A stretch of DNA of 36,731 nt from JBDTNL01 sp039933785 (GTDB taxonomy: Bacteria; Acidobacteriota; Thermoanaerobaculia; Multivoradales; JAGPDF01), in the NCBI GenBank assembly GCA_039933785.1, contig JBDTNL010000036.1, positions 1-36,731 of the forward strand. Reading direction: 5' to 3'. The translations under genes and the position numbers were made by a program. Positions within the stretch are counted from its first letter, which is position 1, and every line of letters begins with the position of its first letter. Below the pieces are notes generated by a model. The model searched no databases. It was not told where the DNA came from and saw only the letters and a program-made list of their open reading frames with translations. This document shows, piece after piece, positions 1 through 9,561 of this stretch.

Positions 1-1379
<1,379 letters not shown>

Positions 1380-1385
1380 GGCGTA

Positions 1386-1391
1386 ATCATA
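1386..1391 (-). promoter_or_regulatory. Possible -10 element of fumC
   Basis: TATGAT on the minus strand lies 6 nt upstream of the fumC ATG and no ribosome binding site lies between, as expected for a leaderless transcript starting at the A of ATG. I see no clear -35 hexamer at the usual distance. Confidence 0.35.
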
Positions 1392-1490
1392 CAAGCCGGC
1401 ACAATCCAGCGCGGCGGGCGCGCCGTAACTACACCAGCAACCGACCGCGGTCTCAATGCCGCGGACGAACCCAAAGGGATTCAAAACACC

Positions 1491-2069
1491 ATGAAAACGA
1501 TTTCGAAGGTCATCACCGCCGCGGTCCTGTGCGCGGTCGCGGCTTCGGCGAGCTTCGCCGACGACAGCATGAGCGGCAAGATGTCGGCCAATCCAATGGT
1601 CGGCGGCGCGGCGATGTACGCCAGCAAGGACATCATTGACAACGCGGTCAATTCGGCCGATCACACAACTCTGGTCGCTGCGGTCAAGGCTGCCGGTTTG
1701 GTCGATACGCTCAAGGGCAAGGGCCCGTTCACCGTGTTCGCTCCGACCAACGAGGCGTTCGCGAAGCTGCCGGCCGGTACGGTCGACACCCTGCTCAAGC
1801 CCGAGAACAAGGCGACGCTCACCAAGATCCTGACCTACCACGTGGCTGCCGGTAAGTGGGACGGACACGCCCTCGCCAAGGCCATCAAGGCCGGCAACGG
1901 CAAGGCCGAGATCGCGACCGTCAGCGGCGGCAAGCTCTGGGCGTCCATGGACGGCAAGAACATCGTATTGACCGACGAAAAGGGCGGTAAGGCGAAGGTC
2001 ACCATCGCCGACGTCTACCAGTCGAACGGCGTGATCCACGTCGTCGACACCGTCTTGATGCCCAACTAA
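1491..2069 (+). CDS. Secreted fasciclin (FAS1) domain protein
   Basis: A 192-aa exported protein with one FAS1 domain, a fold used for adhesion or extracellular binding. Residues 1-23 form a signal peptide (MKTISK, a hydrophobic stretch, then ASFADD). The FAS1 domain covers about residues 45-190 and shows the family hallmarks GPFTVFAPTNEAFAKLP (H1 motif), the conserved LTYHVAAGK segment and the terminal NGVIHVVDTVLMP (H2 motif). A weak AAGGGA precedes the ATG by about 10 nt. It is a single-gene unit between divergent fumC and its own terminator. The partner it binds cannot be told from sequence. Confidence 0.92.
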   Translation: MKTISKVITAAVLCAVAASASFADDSMSGKMSANPMVGGAAMYASKDIIDNAVNSADHTTLVAAVKAAGLVDTLKGKGPFTVFAPTNEAFAKLPAGTVDTLLKPENKATLTKILTYHVAAGKWDGHALAKAIKAGNGKAEIATVSGGKLWASMDGKNIVLTDEKGGKAKVTIADVYQSNGVIHVVDTVLMPN

Positions 2070-2093
2070 GCCCAACTGAGACATAGTTCTTCT

Positions 2094-2135
2094 GCGAGGG
2101 GGCGGGTCCTTTCCTCACCGCCCTCTCGCCTTTTT
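2094..2135 (+). terminator. Rho-independent terminator of the FAS1 gene
   Basis: Arms 2094-2105 (GCGAGGGGGCGG) and 2118-2129 (CCGCCCTCTCGC) form a 12-bp stem with one mismatch and a 12-nt loop, followed by TTTTT at 2131-2135. It lies 25 nt after the FAS1 stop codon. Confidence 0.8.
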
Positions 2136-2171
2136 GCAACCAGCAACCCGATCGACTCGAGCGACGACACC

Positions 2172-2960
2172 GTGAAGCGTCCCCAGCCCCCGATCCCGAG
2201 ACTGCGCATCGTGCGCAAGCATCACTTCCTGGTTCGGGTATCGCACTGGCTGAATGTTCCCCTCCTGCTCGGCATGACGATCACCGGCCTGGCGATCTAC
2301 TGGGCAGCGCCGGTCCTCCACCACGCTCCGGATCCGCAGACCGGCAACACCGACTACATCGCCGACTTGAGCACCGCGCTCTCCAGCCATCTACCCGGCG
2401 TCAAGACATCGCCGACCTGGATCTACGATCGCTTCTCGATCGGCCCCGGTCAGCTCGCTCTCGCTCTTCGGTTGCACTGGTTCTTCGCCTACCTGTTCAT
2501 GGCGAACGGCGCGATCTATCTGATCGGCCTGCTCGTGGGCAGGGGCTACAAGGCTTTGCTGCCACGACTCTCCGACGTCCGCGACGCGTTCCGCATGGTG
2601 CGCTACTACCTGGGCCTTTTGCCGATGAAGCTGCGCCGCCGTCCATGGCCGCATCCACTCGTCAAAGGCAAGTACAACGCCCTCCAGCGCGGCGCCTACG
2701 CCTCGATGGCCGTCGCCGGCGTACTCGTCATCGCCTCGGGCTGGGCGATGCACAAGCCGGTGCAGTTGCACTGGCTCGAGCGCTTGTTCGGCAGCTACGA
2801 CGGGGCGCGCGTCTGGCATTTCGGGCTGATGCTGTTTTTCGCCAGCTTCCTGATTCCCCATGTCGTGCTGGTGCTCGCCGACGGTTGGGACACGATGCGC
2901 TCGATGATTACCGGCTGGTCGGCCAAGGAACCCGCCCATGGGCAAGACGAAAAAGCCTGA
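2172..2960 (+). CDS. Membrane cytochrome b subunit (cytochrome b561/hydrogenase-type)
   Basis: A 262-aa polytopic inner-membrane protein, probably a di-haem b-type cytochrome that passes electrons between the quinone pool and the molybdoprotein encoded next. Four hydrophobic helices are visible, with candidate haem-ligand histidines in VRVSHWLN (about residue 25), LHWFFAYLF, SGWAMHKP and VWHFGLMLFF...IPHVVL. The GTG at 2172 is the start that gives a normal short cytoplasmic N-terminus; no good ribosome binding site precedes it. Its end overlaps the next gene by 23 nt, so the two are translationally coupled. The arrangement resembles MsrQ/MsrP-type membrane haem protein and periplasmic molybdoenzyme pairs, though the sequence is closer to the cytochrome b561/Ni-hydrogenase b family. 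Substrate unknown. Confidence 0.85.
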   Translation: MKRPQPPIPRLRIVRKHHFLVRVSHWLNVPLLLGMTITGLAIYWAAPVLHHAPDPQTGNTDYIADLSTALSSHLPGVKTSPTWIYDRFSIGPGQLALALRLHWFFAYLFMANGAIYLIGLLVGRGYKALLPRLSDVRDAFRMVRYYLGLLPMKLRRRPWPHPLVKGKYNALQRGAYASMAVAGVLVIASGWAMHKPVQLHWLERLFGSYDGARVWHFGLMLFFASFLIPHVVLVLADGWDTMRSMITGWSAKEPAHGQDEKA

Positions 2961-3864
2961 GCGCCAAGGCACCAAGCCGGCGAAGCCGCCCCGGCCATCT
3001 CTCTCCGCGCGCCTGGCCGAGCCTCCAGAGCGGGCGATCGAGGTGCCGGGCCGCGAACTGAAGCGCGCCACCCGCCGCGATTTCCTCGTCTTCGGAGCGA
3101 GCGCGGCGGTCGCAGCAGCGGGCTTCTACTGGCTCATGCCCGACGACACTCGCGGCCTCTACTTGCCGGACGGTGTCCACCACCGGCTGGACACTGCCGC
3201 GGCCCGCCTCGGTCTCACCCAGGATCGGCGCGAGCGTTTCCTCAATCGGTCGCTCGACTTCGACGACGACGTCGCCGAAGCCCTCTATTCCAAGAACCGC
3301 ACGGTGCGAACGTACTCGAAGCGAGACCTCGAGCCGCTCCGCAACAACTACAACGGACTCACTCCCGATCCCGCCTATCTGGCGGACTGGAGCTTGACGC
3401 TCACTGGTCTCGCCTCGGGCATGGCGGAATCCCTGCGCATCGGCGATCTGATGACGCAGTTCCCCACGCACGAGCAGATCACCCGTCTGGTGTGCGTCGA
3501 GGGTTGGAGCGCCGTCGCTGGATGGGCCGGCTTCCGTTTCGCCGACTTGCTGCGGGCCTACCCGCCCGCGTCAGGCACGAAATGGATCGCGCTCGAGTCG
3601 GCGGTCAACCTTGACGGAAACGGCAACGAAGATCCCTACTATGTGTCGCTCGACCTCGCGACCGCGATGCATCCGCAGACGCTGCTCGCGACACACCACA
3701 ACGGAGCATCCCTGCCCGTGGAGCATGGCGCGCCGCTGCGCTTGATCGCGCCGATGAAGCTCGGCCTCAAGAACATCAAGGCGATCACCGACATCTCCTA
3801 TTCCGCCGAGGAGCCCGACGACTACTGGGCCAAGCGCGGATACTCGAAGTACGACGGGCTGTAG
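2938..3864 (+). CDS. Sulfite-oxidase-like molybdopterin oxidoreductase
   Basis: A 308-aa molybdenum-cofactor enzyme of the sulfite oxidase/MsrP fold. A twin-arginine-like motif with Arg46-Arg47 (RATRRDFLVFG) precedes a hydrophobic helix, so it is probably exported folded by Tat and kept as a membrane anchor. Cys186 in the segment TRLVCVEGWSAVAGW matches the conserved Mo-ligand cysteine of the family, followed by the family features FADLL and, near the C-terminus, the GAPLRLIAPMKLG segment. The ATG at 2938 overlaps the preceding cytochrome b gene by 23 nt, implying a two-subunit membrane complex. Sulfite, methionine sulfoxide and other substrates are all possible; the sequence does not decide. 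Confidence 0.88.
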   Translation: MGKTKKPERQGTKPAKPPRPSLSARLAEPPERAIEVPGRELKRATRRDFLVFGASAAVAAAGFYWLMPDDTRGLYLPDGVHHRLDTAAARLGLTQDRRERFLNRSLDFDDDVAEALYSKNRTVRTYSKRDLEPLRNNYNGLTPDPAYLADWSLTLTGLASGMAESLRIGDLMTQFPTHEQITRLVCVEGWSAVAGWAGFRFADLLRAYPPASGTKWIALESAVNLDGNGNEDPYYVSLDLATAMHPQTLLATHHNGASLPVEHGAPLRLIAPMKLGLKNIKAITDISYSAEEPDDYWAKRGYSKYDGL

Positions 3865-3902
3865 CAGCGCCCGGCTCGCAGCTGTGGCAAAATCGAACCG
3901 GC

Positions 3903-4292
3903 ATGGCGCGAGTAACCGAATTCCTCCAGCGGGCGATGCGCGGCGCGGCGATCGTGCTGCTGCTGGGCGTTCACCTGGTTGCGGGCAGCCTCGCCGCCGA
4001 CTGCGCCGAGCGCTGCCGGCACACCTGCTGCTTGCATTCGCCGTCCGCCGCGATGCCCGCGGGCTCGCATTGCGCGAAGGCGCACAGAGCCGCCAGCGCG
4101 TGCGCGCTCCGCGGCCATTGCACGCACTCGAGTGAGACGGCGATCACCGCTATTCCCCTGCTGACGATGCCAGCCGTGCCGGTGCTCTCGACTCCGGCGG
4201 CGACTGACTCGCCGGCCCAGCAAGCCGACGCCCGGCTGCCATCGGCGTTTCGCGGCCTTGACTCCCCGCCGCCCCGCTTTATCCTGAGCTAG
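3903..4292 (+). CDS. Small secreted Cys/His-rich protein, function unknown
   Basis: A 129-aa protein with a hydrophobic N-terminal export signal (about residues 13-31) followed by a dense Cys/His patch: Cys34, 38, 42, 43, 57, 67 and 73, and His40, 45, 56, 61, 72 and 75. The remainder is Pro/Ala-rich and ends in PPPRFILS. I do not recognise a named family. The spacing CxxxCxxxCC with interspersed histidines suggests metal binding (copper or another soft metal) in the periplasm, which is inference. It lies 38 nt after the molybdoprotein gene and about 100 nt before a barrel protein whose mature N-terminus is also cysteine-rich (CDLC), on the same strand. No clear ribosome binding site is seen. 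Confidence 0.6.
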   Translation: MARVTEFLQRAMRGAAIVLLLGVHLVAGSLAADCAERCRHTCCLHSPSAAMPAGSHCAKAHRAASACALRGHCTHSSETAITAIPLLTMPAVPVLSTPAATDSPAQQADARLPSAFRGLDSPPPRFILS

Positions 4293-4390
4293 ACCTTCGC
4301 CCGCTCGTCTTTCCACGAGCCATCTCAAACTGAGTCCTCGCGCGCGGCAAGACCGCGGCGTGACTCGCGAAGCCTTTCAGGAGCATGATC

Positions 4391-5353
4391 GTGAAACGGA
4401 TTTTGACATTGGTGCGTTCGATTCTTGTCGGCGCGTTGGTCAGTGCTTCCAGCGCGCAGGCCTGTGATCTCTGCGCGGTCTACGCGTCTCTCGAAGCCAA
4501 GGAGGCGGCAAAGGGTTGGTCGGTAGGAATCTTCGAGCAGTACACCCATTTCGGGACTCTGCGCGAGGAGGGCGAGCGGGTGTCCAACCCCCTCGAGCAG
4601 CAGATGAACAGCTCGATCACCCAGGCGTTCGTCGGCTATCAGTTCTCCTCGACCTTCGGGATTCAGGCGAACGTGCCCTACATCCGGCGTGCCTTCCGCC
4701 GCGCCGAGGGCGGCGTCGCGGAGACCGGCAGCGAGAGTGGGCTCGGCGACAGCGTGCTCCTCGCCCGCTGGCGGCCCGTGCTCCACATCGACGGCGATTC
4801 GCTGTTCGCGGTGACCCTGCTCGGCGGCATCAAGCTACCCACGGGGAGTAGCGATCGCATCGCGGAAGAGCTTGCGGAAACACCCGAGGCGCCGGGGGAG
4901 ATCGCCAGCGGCATCCACGGACACGACCTGGCCCTGGGCTCCGGTTCGACCGACGGCTTGCTCGGCGTCAGCGGATTCTGGCGCTATCGCCGGGCGTTCG
5001 CGAACGCCAGCATGCAGTACACCGCGCGCAGCCGCGGCGATTTCCACTATCGCTACGCCGACGATTTGAACTGGTCGTTCAACCCCGGCGTCTACCTCGA
5101 CTTGTCGCATGAAAACACCTTCACCGCCGGCGTGGCGCTCTCCGGGGAGCACAAAGGGCAGGACGATCTCGCCGGGGAGCCGACCGACGATACGGCCATC
5201 GACGCGGTGTACCTCGGGCCGCAGATCACATATTCGCGGGGCGCGAGTTTCTACGCGGACTTCGCCGCGGATTTCCCGCTGCGGCAGCGCAATTCGGCGC
5301 TCCAGGAGGTCGCGGACTACCGGATACGTCTGGCGATCACTTGGCGACCGTGA
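4391..5353 (+). CDS. Outer-membrane-type beta-barrel / transporter-like protein
   Basis: About 320 aa. A signal peptide (KRILTLVRS, hydrophobic stretch, SSAQA) is followed by ACDLCAVY at the mature N-terminus and then by alternating polar/aromatic strands (GIFEQYTHFGT, GYQFSSTFGIQANVPYI, YHYRYADDLNW-type segments, final YRIRLAITWRP with a terminal aromatic strand), as in bacterial outer-membrane barrels of the transporter/meta-pathway type. The start is the GTG at 4391: AGGAG at 4379-4383 is 7 nt before it, whereas the in-frame ATG at 4385 is only 1 nt from that site. The CDLC motif and the Cys/His-rich neighbour suggest a link with metals, which is inference. Followed by hairpins at 5378-5466. 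Confidence 0.75.
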   Translation: MKRILTLVRSILVGALVSASSAQACDLCAVYASLEAKEAAKGWSVGIFEQYTHFGTLREEGERVSNPLEQQMNSSITQAFVGYQFSSTFGIQANVPYIRRAFRRAEGGVAETGSESGLGDSVLLARWRPVLHIDGDSLFAVTLLGGIKLPTGSSDRIAEELAETPEAPGEIASGIHGHDLALGSGSTDGLLGVSGFWRYRRAFANASMQYTARSRGDFHYRYADDLNWSFNPGVYLDLSHENTFTAGVALSGEHKGQDDLAGEPTDDTAIDAVYLGPQITYSRGASFYADFAADFPLRQRNSALQEVADYRIRLAITWRP

Positions 5354-5377
5354 GCGGCTAGTTGGAAGAGAGAATCA

Positions 5378-5401
5378 CGCGCCGGGAGTGCGCCCGGCGC
5401 G
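5378..5401. terminator. Hairpin terminator after the barrel gene
   Basis: CGCGCCGGG (5378-5386) and CCCGGCGCG (5393-5401) form a perfect 9-bp stem with a 6-nt loop, 25 nt after the barrel stop codon and between convergent genes. No U-tract follows, so its efficiency is uncertain. Confidence 0.5.
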
Positions 5402-5431
5402 CGAATTCGGTGAGCAGGGGCTTCGACTTCG

Positions 5432-5466
5432 CTCAGCCACCGGGGGCCACCTACCCCCGGGCTGAG
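5432..5466. terminator. Second hairpin between convergent genes, likely terminator of the M16 protease gene
   Basis: CTCAGC/GCTGAG (5432-5437, 5461-5466) and CCGGGGG/CCCCCGG (5440-5446, 5454-5460) pair into a 13-bp stem with a 2-nt bulge and a 7-nt loop. It starts 12 nt past the protease stop codon. The preceding CTTCGACTTCGCTCAG resembles dispersed intergenic repeats seen in many genomes. Confidence 0.5.
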
Positions 5467-5477
5467 TTGGAAAATCC

Positions 5478-8303
5478 CTACTTGGCTGCGGCCTTGGCGA
5501 CCTTGGCGAAGTCGCCGGAAATTACGATCGAAAACTTGGCGGGGTCGAGGTGCCGCTTGAGCGCCTGCAGCACGTGATCGGCATCGAGCGTCTCCACCTT
5601 GCTCTCGAGGTCGGCATCGAAGGCCAGGGTCCGCGCCTGATAACTGCGCGTCGCGAGCGCGCGGACCAGCTCCCGATCCTGGCTCCGTGAAACCTGCCGC
5701 GACTGGAGCCAGCCCTTCTTGGCCTCCGCCACCTCGTCGGCGGTGAAGCCCTTGTCGAGCGTCTTCTGCAGCTCGTCCTTGAATGCGGCGAGCAGCTTGT
5801 CGGCATTCTGCGGGGCGTAGATCGCATAGGCGAGCCAACTCCCCGCAGTGTCGAACGCACTGGCTTGAAACTGCGAACCGACGCCGTACGACAAGCCCTC
5901 GGTCCTACGAATCCGGGTCGCCAGGCGCGAGTTGAGGAAGCCGCCGCCGATCATGAAGTTGCCGAGCACCATGGCCGGATAGTCGGGATCGGTGTCCTTG
6001 ATCGCGATATTCTGGCCGGCGACAAAGAAGGCGTTCTCCTTGTCCGGAGCCTCGAGCTTCTCGAAGATGGGCGCCGTGTCGGTGTAGTGCGCGGCCAAAC
6101 GCGAGAACGGTTTGGGGCTCTTCCAGCCGTCGAACAGCTCGCCCAGGAGCTGGGTGATTTCTGATCCGTCGAAGTCCCCGACCACGGCGATCTCGGCCGC
6201 GGAGGCGCCGGCGAAATCGGTGTAGAACGCCTTCACGTCCTCGAGCTTCAAGGCCTGCAAGGCCGCGGTCTCTTCCTCGGGAGTCATGGTGTAGCGCGGA
6301 TCGTCGGCCGGCCAGGGATCCTGGTGGCGGCTGAACGCCGTCACCGCCTTCTGCTGCGGTTCGGACTTGTTGTTCTCGACCTCGGTCAGCTGCTCTTGCT
6401 TGAGGAGCTCGAATTCCTTGTTCGGGAACGCCGGCTGGCGAAGGATCTCGGCCAGCAAACGAAGCGCCGGCGCCAGATTCTCCCGCGTGGTTTCGATCGA
6501 GGCTCCGATCTGCGAGGGCCCGCTGGTGACGCGGAGCTGGGCTTTCAGGCGATCGGTCTCGTCTTGAATCTCCTGCCGCGTGTGCTTGGTGGTGCCGCGC
6601 ATCAGCATGTCGCCCACCAGCTCGCCCGGCATCGCGCGCCCCTTGAGGCTGGTCTCGTCGCCGACGTGGAGCGTGAGCGAGACCTGCACCGTCGCGCCGC
6701 GGGTCTTCTTCGGCAGCAGAGTGGTCTTCATGCCGCCGATCGCGCCACGCTCTAACCGCTTTTCGATTGCCACCGGCGCGGGATCGAAAGCCTCGCCCTC
6801 CTGCATGGCGGCGCGACCCTTGTAGAACTTGGTGAGCGCGGCCACGTTCGGAGTCTCCGGCACCTCGACCCGCTCGGCCGCGGCGGTGGGCTCGAAGAGT
6901 CCGAGCGTCCGGTTGTTCTCCTTCAGATACGCCGCCGCCACCTTGACCACATCGTCCGGCTTCACCTGCTCCAAGCGGTCGCGATGCAGAAACACCAACC
7001 GCCAGTCGCCGCGCGATTCCCACTCGGAGAGCACGATCGCGGCACGCTCGGAGTTGCGCATGGTGGTTTCCCAGTTCTTCAAGAGCGCCGTGCGGGCGCG
7101 CTCGACGTCCTTGTCGGAGGGTGGCGTCTGGGCGAAGCTCTCCATCCCCTTGACGAGGTCCTCGCGCACCGCGTCGAGCGGCTTGTCCTTACGCACCTCG
7201 GCAAGCGCCATGATCAAACCGGGCTCCTTGAACTGCCAGGCAAAGGACTCGATCGACGACGCCTTCTGAGTCTCGACCAGGCTCTTGTAGAGACGACCCG
7301 AGGGCTCGTCGCCGAGCAGGAACGCCAGCACCTGGACCGCGGCGAAGTCGGAGTGCGAGCCAGCCGGCACGTGATACGCCACCGCCACGAGTTGCACGTC
7401 GCCGACCCGGTGCAGGATCACTTGCCGCGGCCCGTCCTGTGCCGGCTCGACGGTGTAGGTCTCTTCGAGCTTGCGCGCCGGCCGCGGGATGCGGCCGAAT
7501 TTCTGGTCGATCCACCGTGAGGTCTTAGCTTCGTCGAACTTCCCGGCCACCACCAGCAACGCGTTGTCGGGCTGATACCACTTGCGGTAGAAGGCCTGCA
7601 GGCGCTCGATCGGCACGCGCTCGATGTCGGCGCGCGAGCCGATGGTCGACTTGCCGTAGTTGTGCCACAGATACGCGGTCGACATCAGGCGCTCGATGAG
7701 TACGCCCTGCGGCGAGTTCTCGCCGGACTCGAACTCGTTGCGGACCACGGTCATCTCGGAGTCGAGATCCTTCTTGGCGATGAAGCTGTTCACCATGCGG
7801 TCGGCCTCGAGGTCGAGCGCCCACTGCAGGTTCTCGTCGCTCGAGGCGAAGGTTTCGAAGTAGTTCGTGCGGTCGTACGAGGTGGATCCGTTCGGCCGCG
7901 CGCCGTGGGCGGTGAGCTCCTGCGGAATGTCCTGGTGCAGGGTCGAGCCCTTGAACACCATGTGCTCGAGCAGATGCGCCATACCGGTCTCGCCGTAGCC
8001 CTCGTGCCGCGAGCCCACCAGATACGTGATGTTCACCGTCGTCGTCGGCTTCGAGGAGTCCGGGAAGTACAGAACGCGCAGTCCATTGCCGAGCTCGTAT
8101 TCGGTGATGCCCTCGACCGAGGCGATCTGCTTCATCGCGGATGCGGTCGCGGGTGCGGGAACGGATTTCGGCTTCGCGGTGGGCTTGGCTTGGGCAGCGG
8201 GCTTCGCTGTCGGCGCCGGCGCGGGGGCGGCAAGAACCGGCAGGGCGGCCGCGCTCAGCAGCCCGGCGACGAGGAAGGCACGAACGAAGAGATGGCGGTG
8301 CAT
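5478..8303 (-). CDS. Secreted M16 family zinc metalloprotease, two-domain
   Basis: A 941-aa insulinase/pitrilysin-type peptidase. A signal peptide (residues 1-26, ending LPVLAA) and a Pro/Ala/Lys-rich linker (about 27-55) lead into the first M16 domain. This carries the inverted zinc motif HLLEH (His110, Glu113, His114) and the distal ligand Glu190, 76 residues on as in the family. A second, catalytically silent M16 half follows from about residue 510 and ends with the FSIVISGDF segment. The start is the ATG at 8303 because GGAGGT lies 7 nt upstream; the open frame extends further but would bury the signal peptide. It probably degrades peptides in the periplasm. The vapB gene is divergent and the barrel gene convergent. 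Confidence 0.93.
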   Translation of the reverse strand: MHRHLFVRAFLVAGLLSAAALPVLAAPAPAPTAKPAAQAKPTAKPKSVPAPATASAMKQIASVEGITEYELGNGLRVLYFPDSSKPTTTVNITYLVGSRHEGYGETGMAHLLEHMVFKGSTLHQDIPQELTAHGARPNGSTSYDRTNYFETFASSDENLQWALDLEADRMVNSFIAKKDLDSEMTVVRNEFESGENSPQGVLIERLMSTAYLWHNYGKSTIGSRADIERVPIERLQAFYRKWYQPDNALLVVAGKFDEAKTSRWIDQKFGRIPRPARKLEETYTVEPAQDGPRQVILHRVGDVQLVAVAYHVPAGSHSDFAAVQVLAFLLGDEPSGRLYKSLVETQKASSIESFAWQFKEPGLIMALAEVRKDKPLDAVREDLVKGMESFAQTPPSDKDVERARTALLKNWETTMRNSERAAIVLSEWESRGDWRLVFLHRDRLEQVKPDDVVKVAAAYLKENNRTLGLFEPTAAAERVEVPETPNVAALTKFYKGRAAMQEGEAFDPAPVAIEKRLERGAIGGMKTTLLPKKTRGATVQVSLTLHVGDETSLKGRAMPGELVGDMLMRGTTKHTRQEIQDETDRLKAQLRVTSGPSQIGASIETTRENLAPALRLLAEILRQPAFPNKEFELLKQEQLTEVENNKSEPQQKAVTAFSRHQDPWPADDPRYTMTPEEETAALQALKLEDVKAFYTDFAGASAAEIAVVGDFDGSEITQLLGELFDGWKSPKPFSRLAAHYTDTAPIFEKLEAPDKENAFFVAGQNIAIKDTDPDYPAMVLGNFMIGGGFLNSRLATRIRRTEGLSYGVGSQFQASAFDTAGSWLAYAIYAPQNADKLLAAFKDELQKTLDKGFTADEVAEAKKGWLQSRQVSRSQDRELVRALATRSYQARTLAFDADLESKVETLDADHVLQALKRHLDPAKFSIVISGDFAKVAKAAAK

Positions 8304-8413
8304 GACGTGGACCTCCGAGATCGATTGGGAGTTCGGATGGAATTCGGTCGGCGGGTCGAGCGAAAAGTGTACCAGCGGAGCGCGCCCGAGCAAGCACCTG
8401 CGGGAGCGATCGG

Positions 8414-8449
8414 TTGATGTATTGATGACTCCGCTTATGATGCTATGAT
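8414..8449 (+). promoter_or_regulatory. Duplicated core promoter of vapBC
   Basis: TTGATG occurs at 8414-8419 and 8422-8427, and TATGAT at 8436-8441 and 8444-8449. Each pair has a 16-nt spacer, so there are two overlapping promoters offset by 8 bp. The tandem TATGAT copies could also be the direct-repeat operator of the antitoxin. The GTG start lies at 8456. Confidence 0.55.
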
Positions 8450-8455
8450 GCGGCA

Positions 8456-8722
8456 GTGCGAACCACAATCAACCTTGACGAGGACTTGGCGGACACCCTC
8501 AAGGAGACCGCACATCGCGAAGGTCGGGCGTTCACCGCGGTGGTCAACGACGCGCTCCGATCCGGGCTCGCCGCTCGCGGCCTGCAGCCGCGGCCGCGCC
8601 GCTATCGCATCGAGAGCTCCGACCTCGGTGTCGCAGAGGGCGTCAATCTCGATCGTGCGCTAGGCCTCGGGGATACCCTCGAGGAGACTGCGATCGCCGA
8701 CAAGCTAACTCTCCGCAAGTGA
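8456..8722 (+). CDS. vapB: VapB-type antitoxin (ribbon-helix-helix)
   Basis: An 88-aa protein starting at GTG 8456. The N-terminal 45 residues (RTTINLDEDLADTLKETA, then FTAVVNDALRSGL) are a typical ribbon-helix-helix DNA-binding domain. The C-terminal part, with acidic residues and a Leu-rich stretch (DRALGLGDTLEETAI), is the likely toxin-neutralising tail. It would bind and silence the PIN toxin encoded next and repress its own promoter. Its TGA overlaps the toxin GTG start (GTGA), so the pair is translationally coupled. The leader is at most about a dozen nucleotides with no Shine-Dalgarno sequence. Confidence 0.85.
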   Translation: MRTTINLDEDLADTLKETAHREGRAFTAVVNDALRSGLAARGLQPRPRRYRIESSDLGVAEGVNLDRALGLGDTLEETAIADKLTLRK

Positions 8723-9147
8723 TTCTCGTCGACGCCAACCTCCTGATCTATGCCGTCGATTCCGGTTCGGTCCACCACGCGGCCGCCCGGAAGTGGCTCG
8801 AGGACACGCTCTCGGGAAGCGAGCGCGTCGGGTTCGCCTGGGTAGTCCTACTGGCGTTTCTAAGGATCACCACACATCCCTCGATCGTCCGCCGTCCGCT
8901 CTCGGTCGAGCGCGCCCTGGGCTACGTCGACGGCTGGCTCCGCCAGCCTTTCGCGGAGCCGGTCGCTCCCCGCGAGAATCACTGGGCCGTGCTGCGGGTT
9001 CTCCTCGCCGCCACCGGATCGGCGGGCAACCTCACCTCGGACGCGCACCTGGCCGCCCTGGCACTCGAGCATGGGGCGCTGATCTGCTCGACGGATCAGG
9101 ACTTCCGGCGGTTTCCCGGCTTACGCGTGAAGAATCCGCTGCTCTGA
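8719..9147 (+). CDS. vapC: VapC-type PIN domain toxin (ribonuclease)
   Basis: A 142-aa PIN domain protein, a Mg-dependent ribonuclease that usually cleaves tRNA or rRNA when freed from its antitoxin. The acidic residues of the PIN active site are visible: Asp4 in ILVDANLLIYA, Glu/Asp in the central LSVERALGYVD region, Asp in LTSDAHLAALA and Asp in CSTDQDFRRFP. The GTG start overlaps the antitoxin stop by 4 nt. The RNA target cannot be predicted. It is followed after 12 nt by the arsC-like gene on the same strand, so some read-through is possible. Confidence 0.88.
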   Translation: MILVDANLLIYAVDSGSVHHAAARKWLEDTLSGSERVGFAWVVLLAFLRITTHPSIVRRPLSVERALGYVDGWLRQPFAEPVAPRENHWAVLRVLLAATGSAGNLTSDAHLAALALEHGALICSTDQDFRRFPGLRVKNPLL

Positions 9148-9159
9148 GAGAATCCGACG

Positions 9160-9561
9160 TTGCGCGTCCTATTTCTTTGCACCCACAACAGTGCGCGCTC
9201 CCAGATGGCGGAGGGACTGCTGCGACACCTTTCCAGCCAGACCCAGGTATTCAGCGCCGGGCGCGAACCATCGTCGGTGCATCCCCTCGCGATCGAGGCA
9301 ATGCGCGCCGAGGGTATTGACATCACGACCCACCGTTCCAAGCACCTCGACGAGTTCGTCGCGCAGCGCTTCGACTGCGTCATCACGGTCTGCGACAGCG
9401 CCAGTAAGTCGTGCCCGGTGTTTCCCGGAGCCCCCGAGCGCATCCATTGGAGCGTCCCGGATCCATCGGCGGTCGAGGGCTCGGACGATCAGCGGTATCG
9501 AGCGTTCCGCGACTGCCTGATCGACCTGCGGACCCGAATCCAGCAGTTCCTCAATCGATAA
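9160..9561 (+). CDS. arsC: Arsenate reductase, low-molecular-weight phosphatase type
   Basis: A 133-aa protein of the LMW-PTPase/thioredoxin-linked ArsC family, which reduces arsenate to arsenite in the cytoplasm. The P-loop CTHNSARS (CX5R, Cys7) and the resolving-cysteine segment VCDSASKSCPVFPG are both present; the latter distinguishes arsenate reductases from plain tyrosine phosphatases. The C-terminal WSVPDPSAVEGSDDQRYRAFR segment supplies the catalytic Asp. The start is TTG at 9160, placing MRVLFLCTHNSARSQ at the N-terminus as in the family. It lies 12 nt after vapC and its end overlaps by 11 nt the end of the convergent MFS gene, making a back-to-back metalloid locus with 9551-12971. 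Confidence 0.93.
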   Translation: MRVLFLCTHNSARSQMAEGLLRHLSSQTQVFSAGREPSSVHPLAIEAMRAEGIDITTHRSKHLDEFVAQRFDCVITVCDSASKSCPVFPGAPERIHWSVPDPSAVEGSDDQRYRAFRDCLIDLRTRIQQFLNR

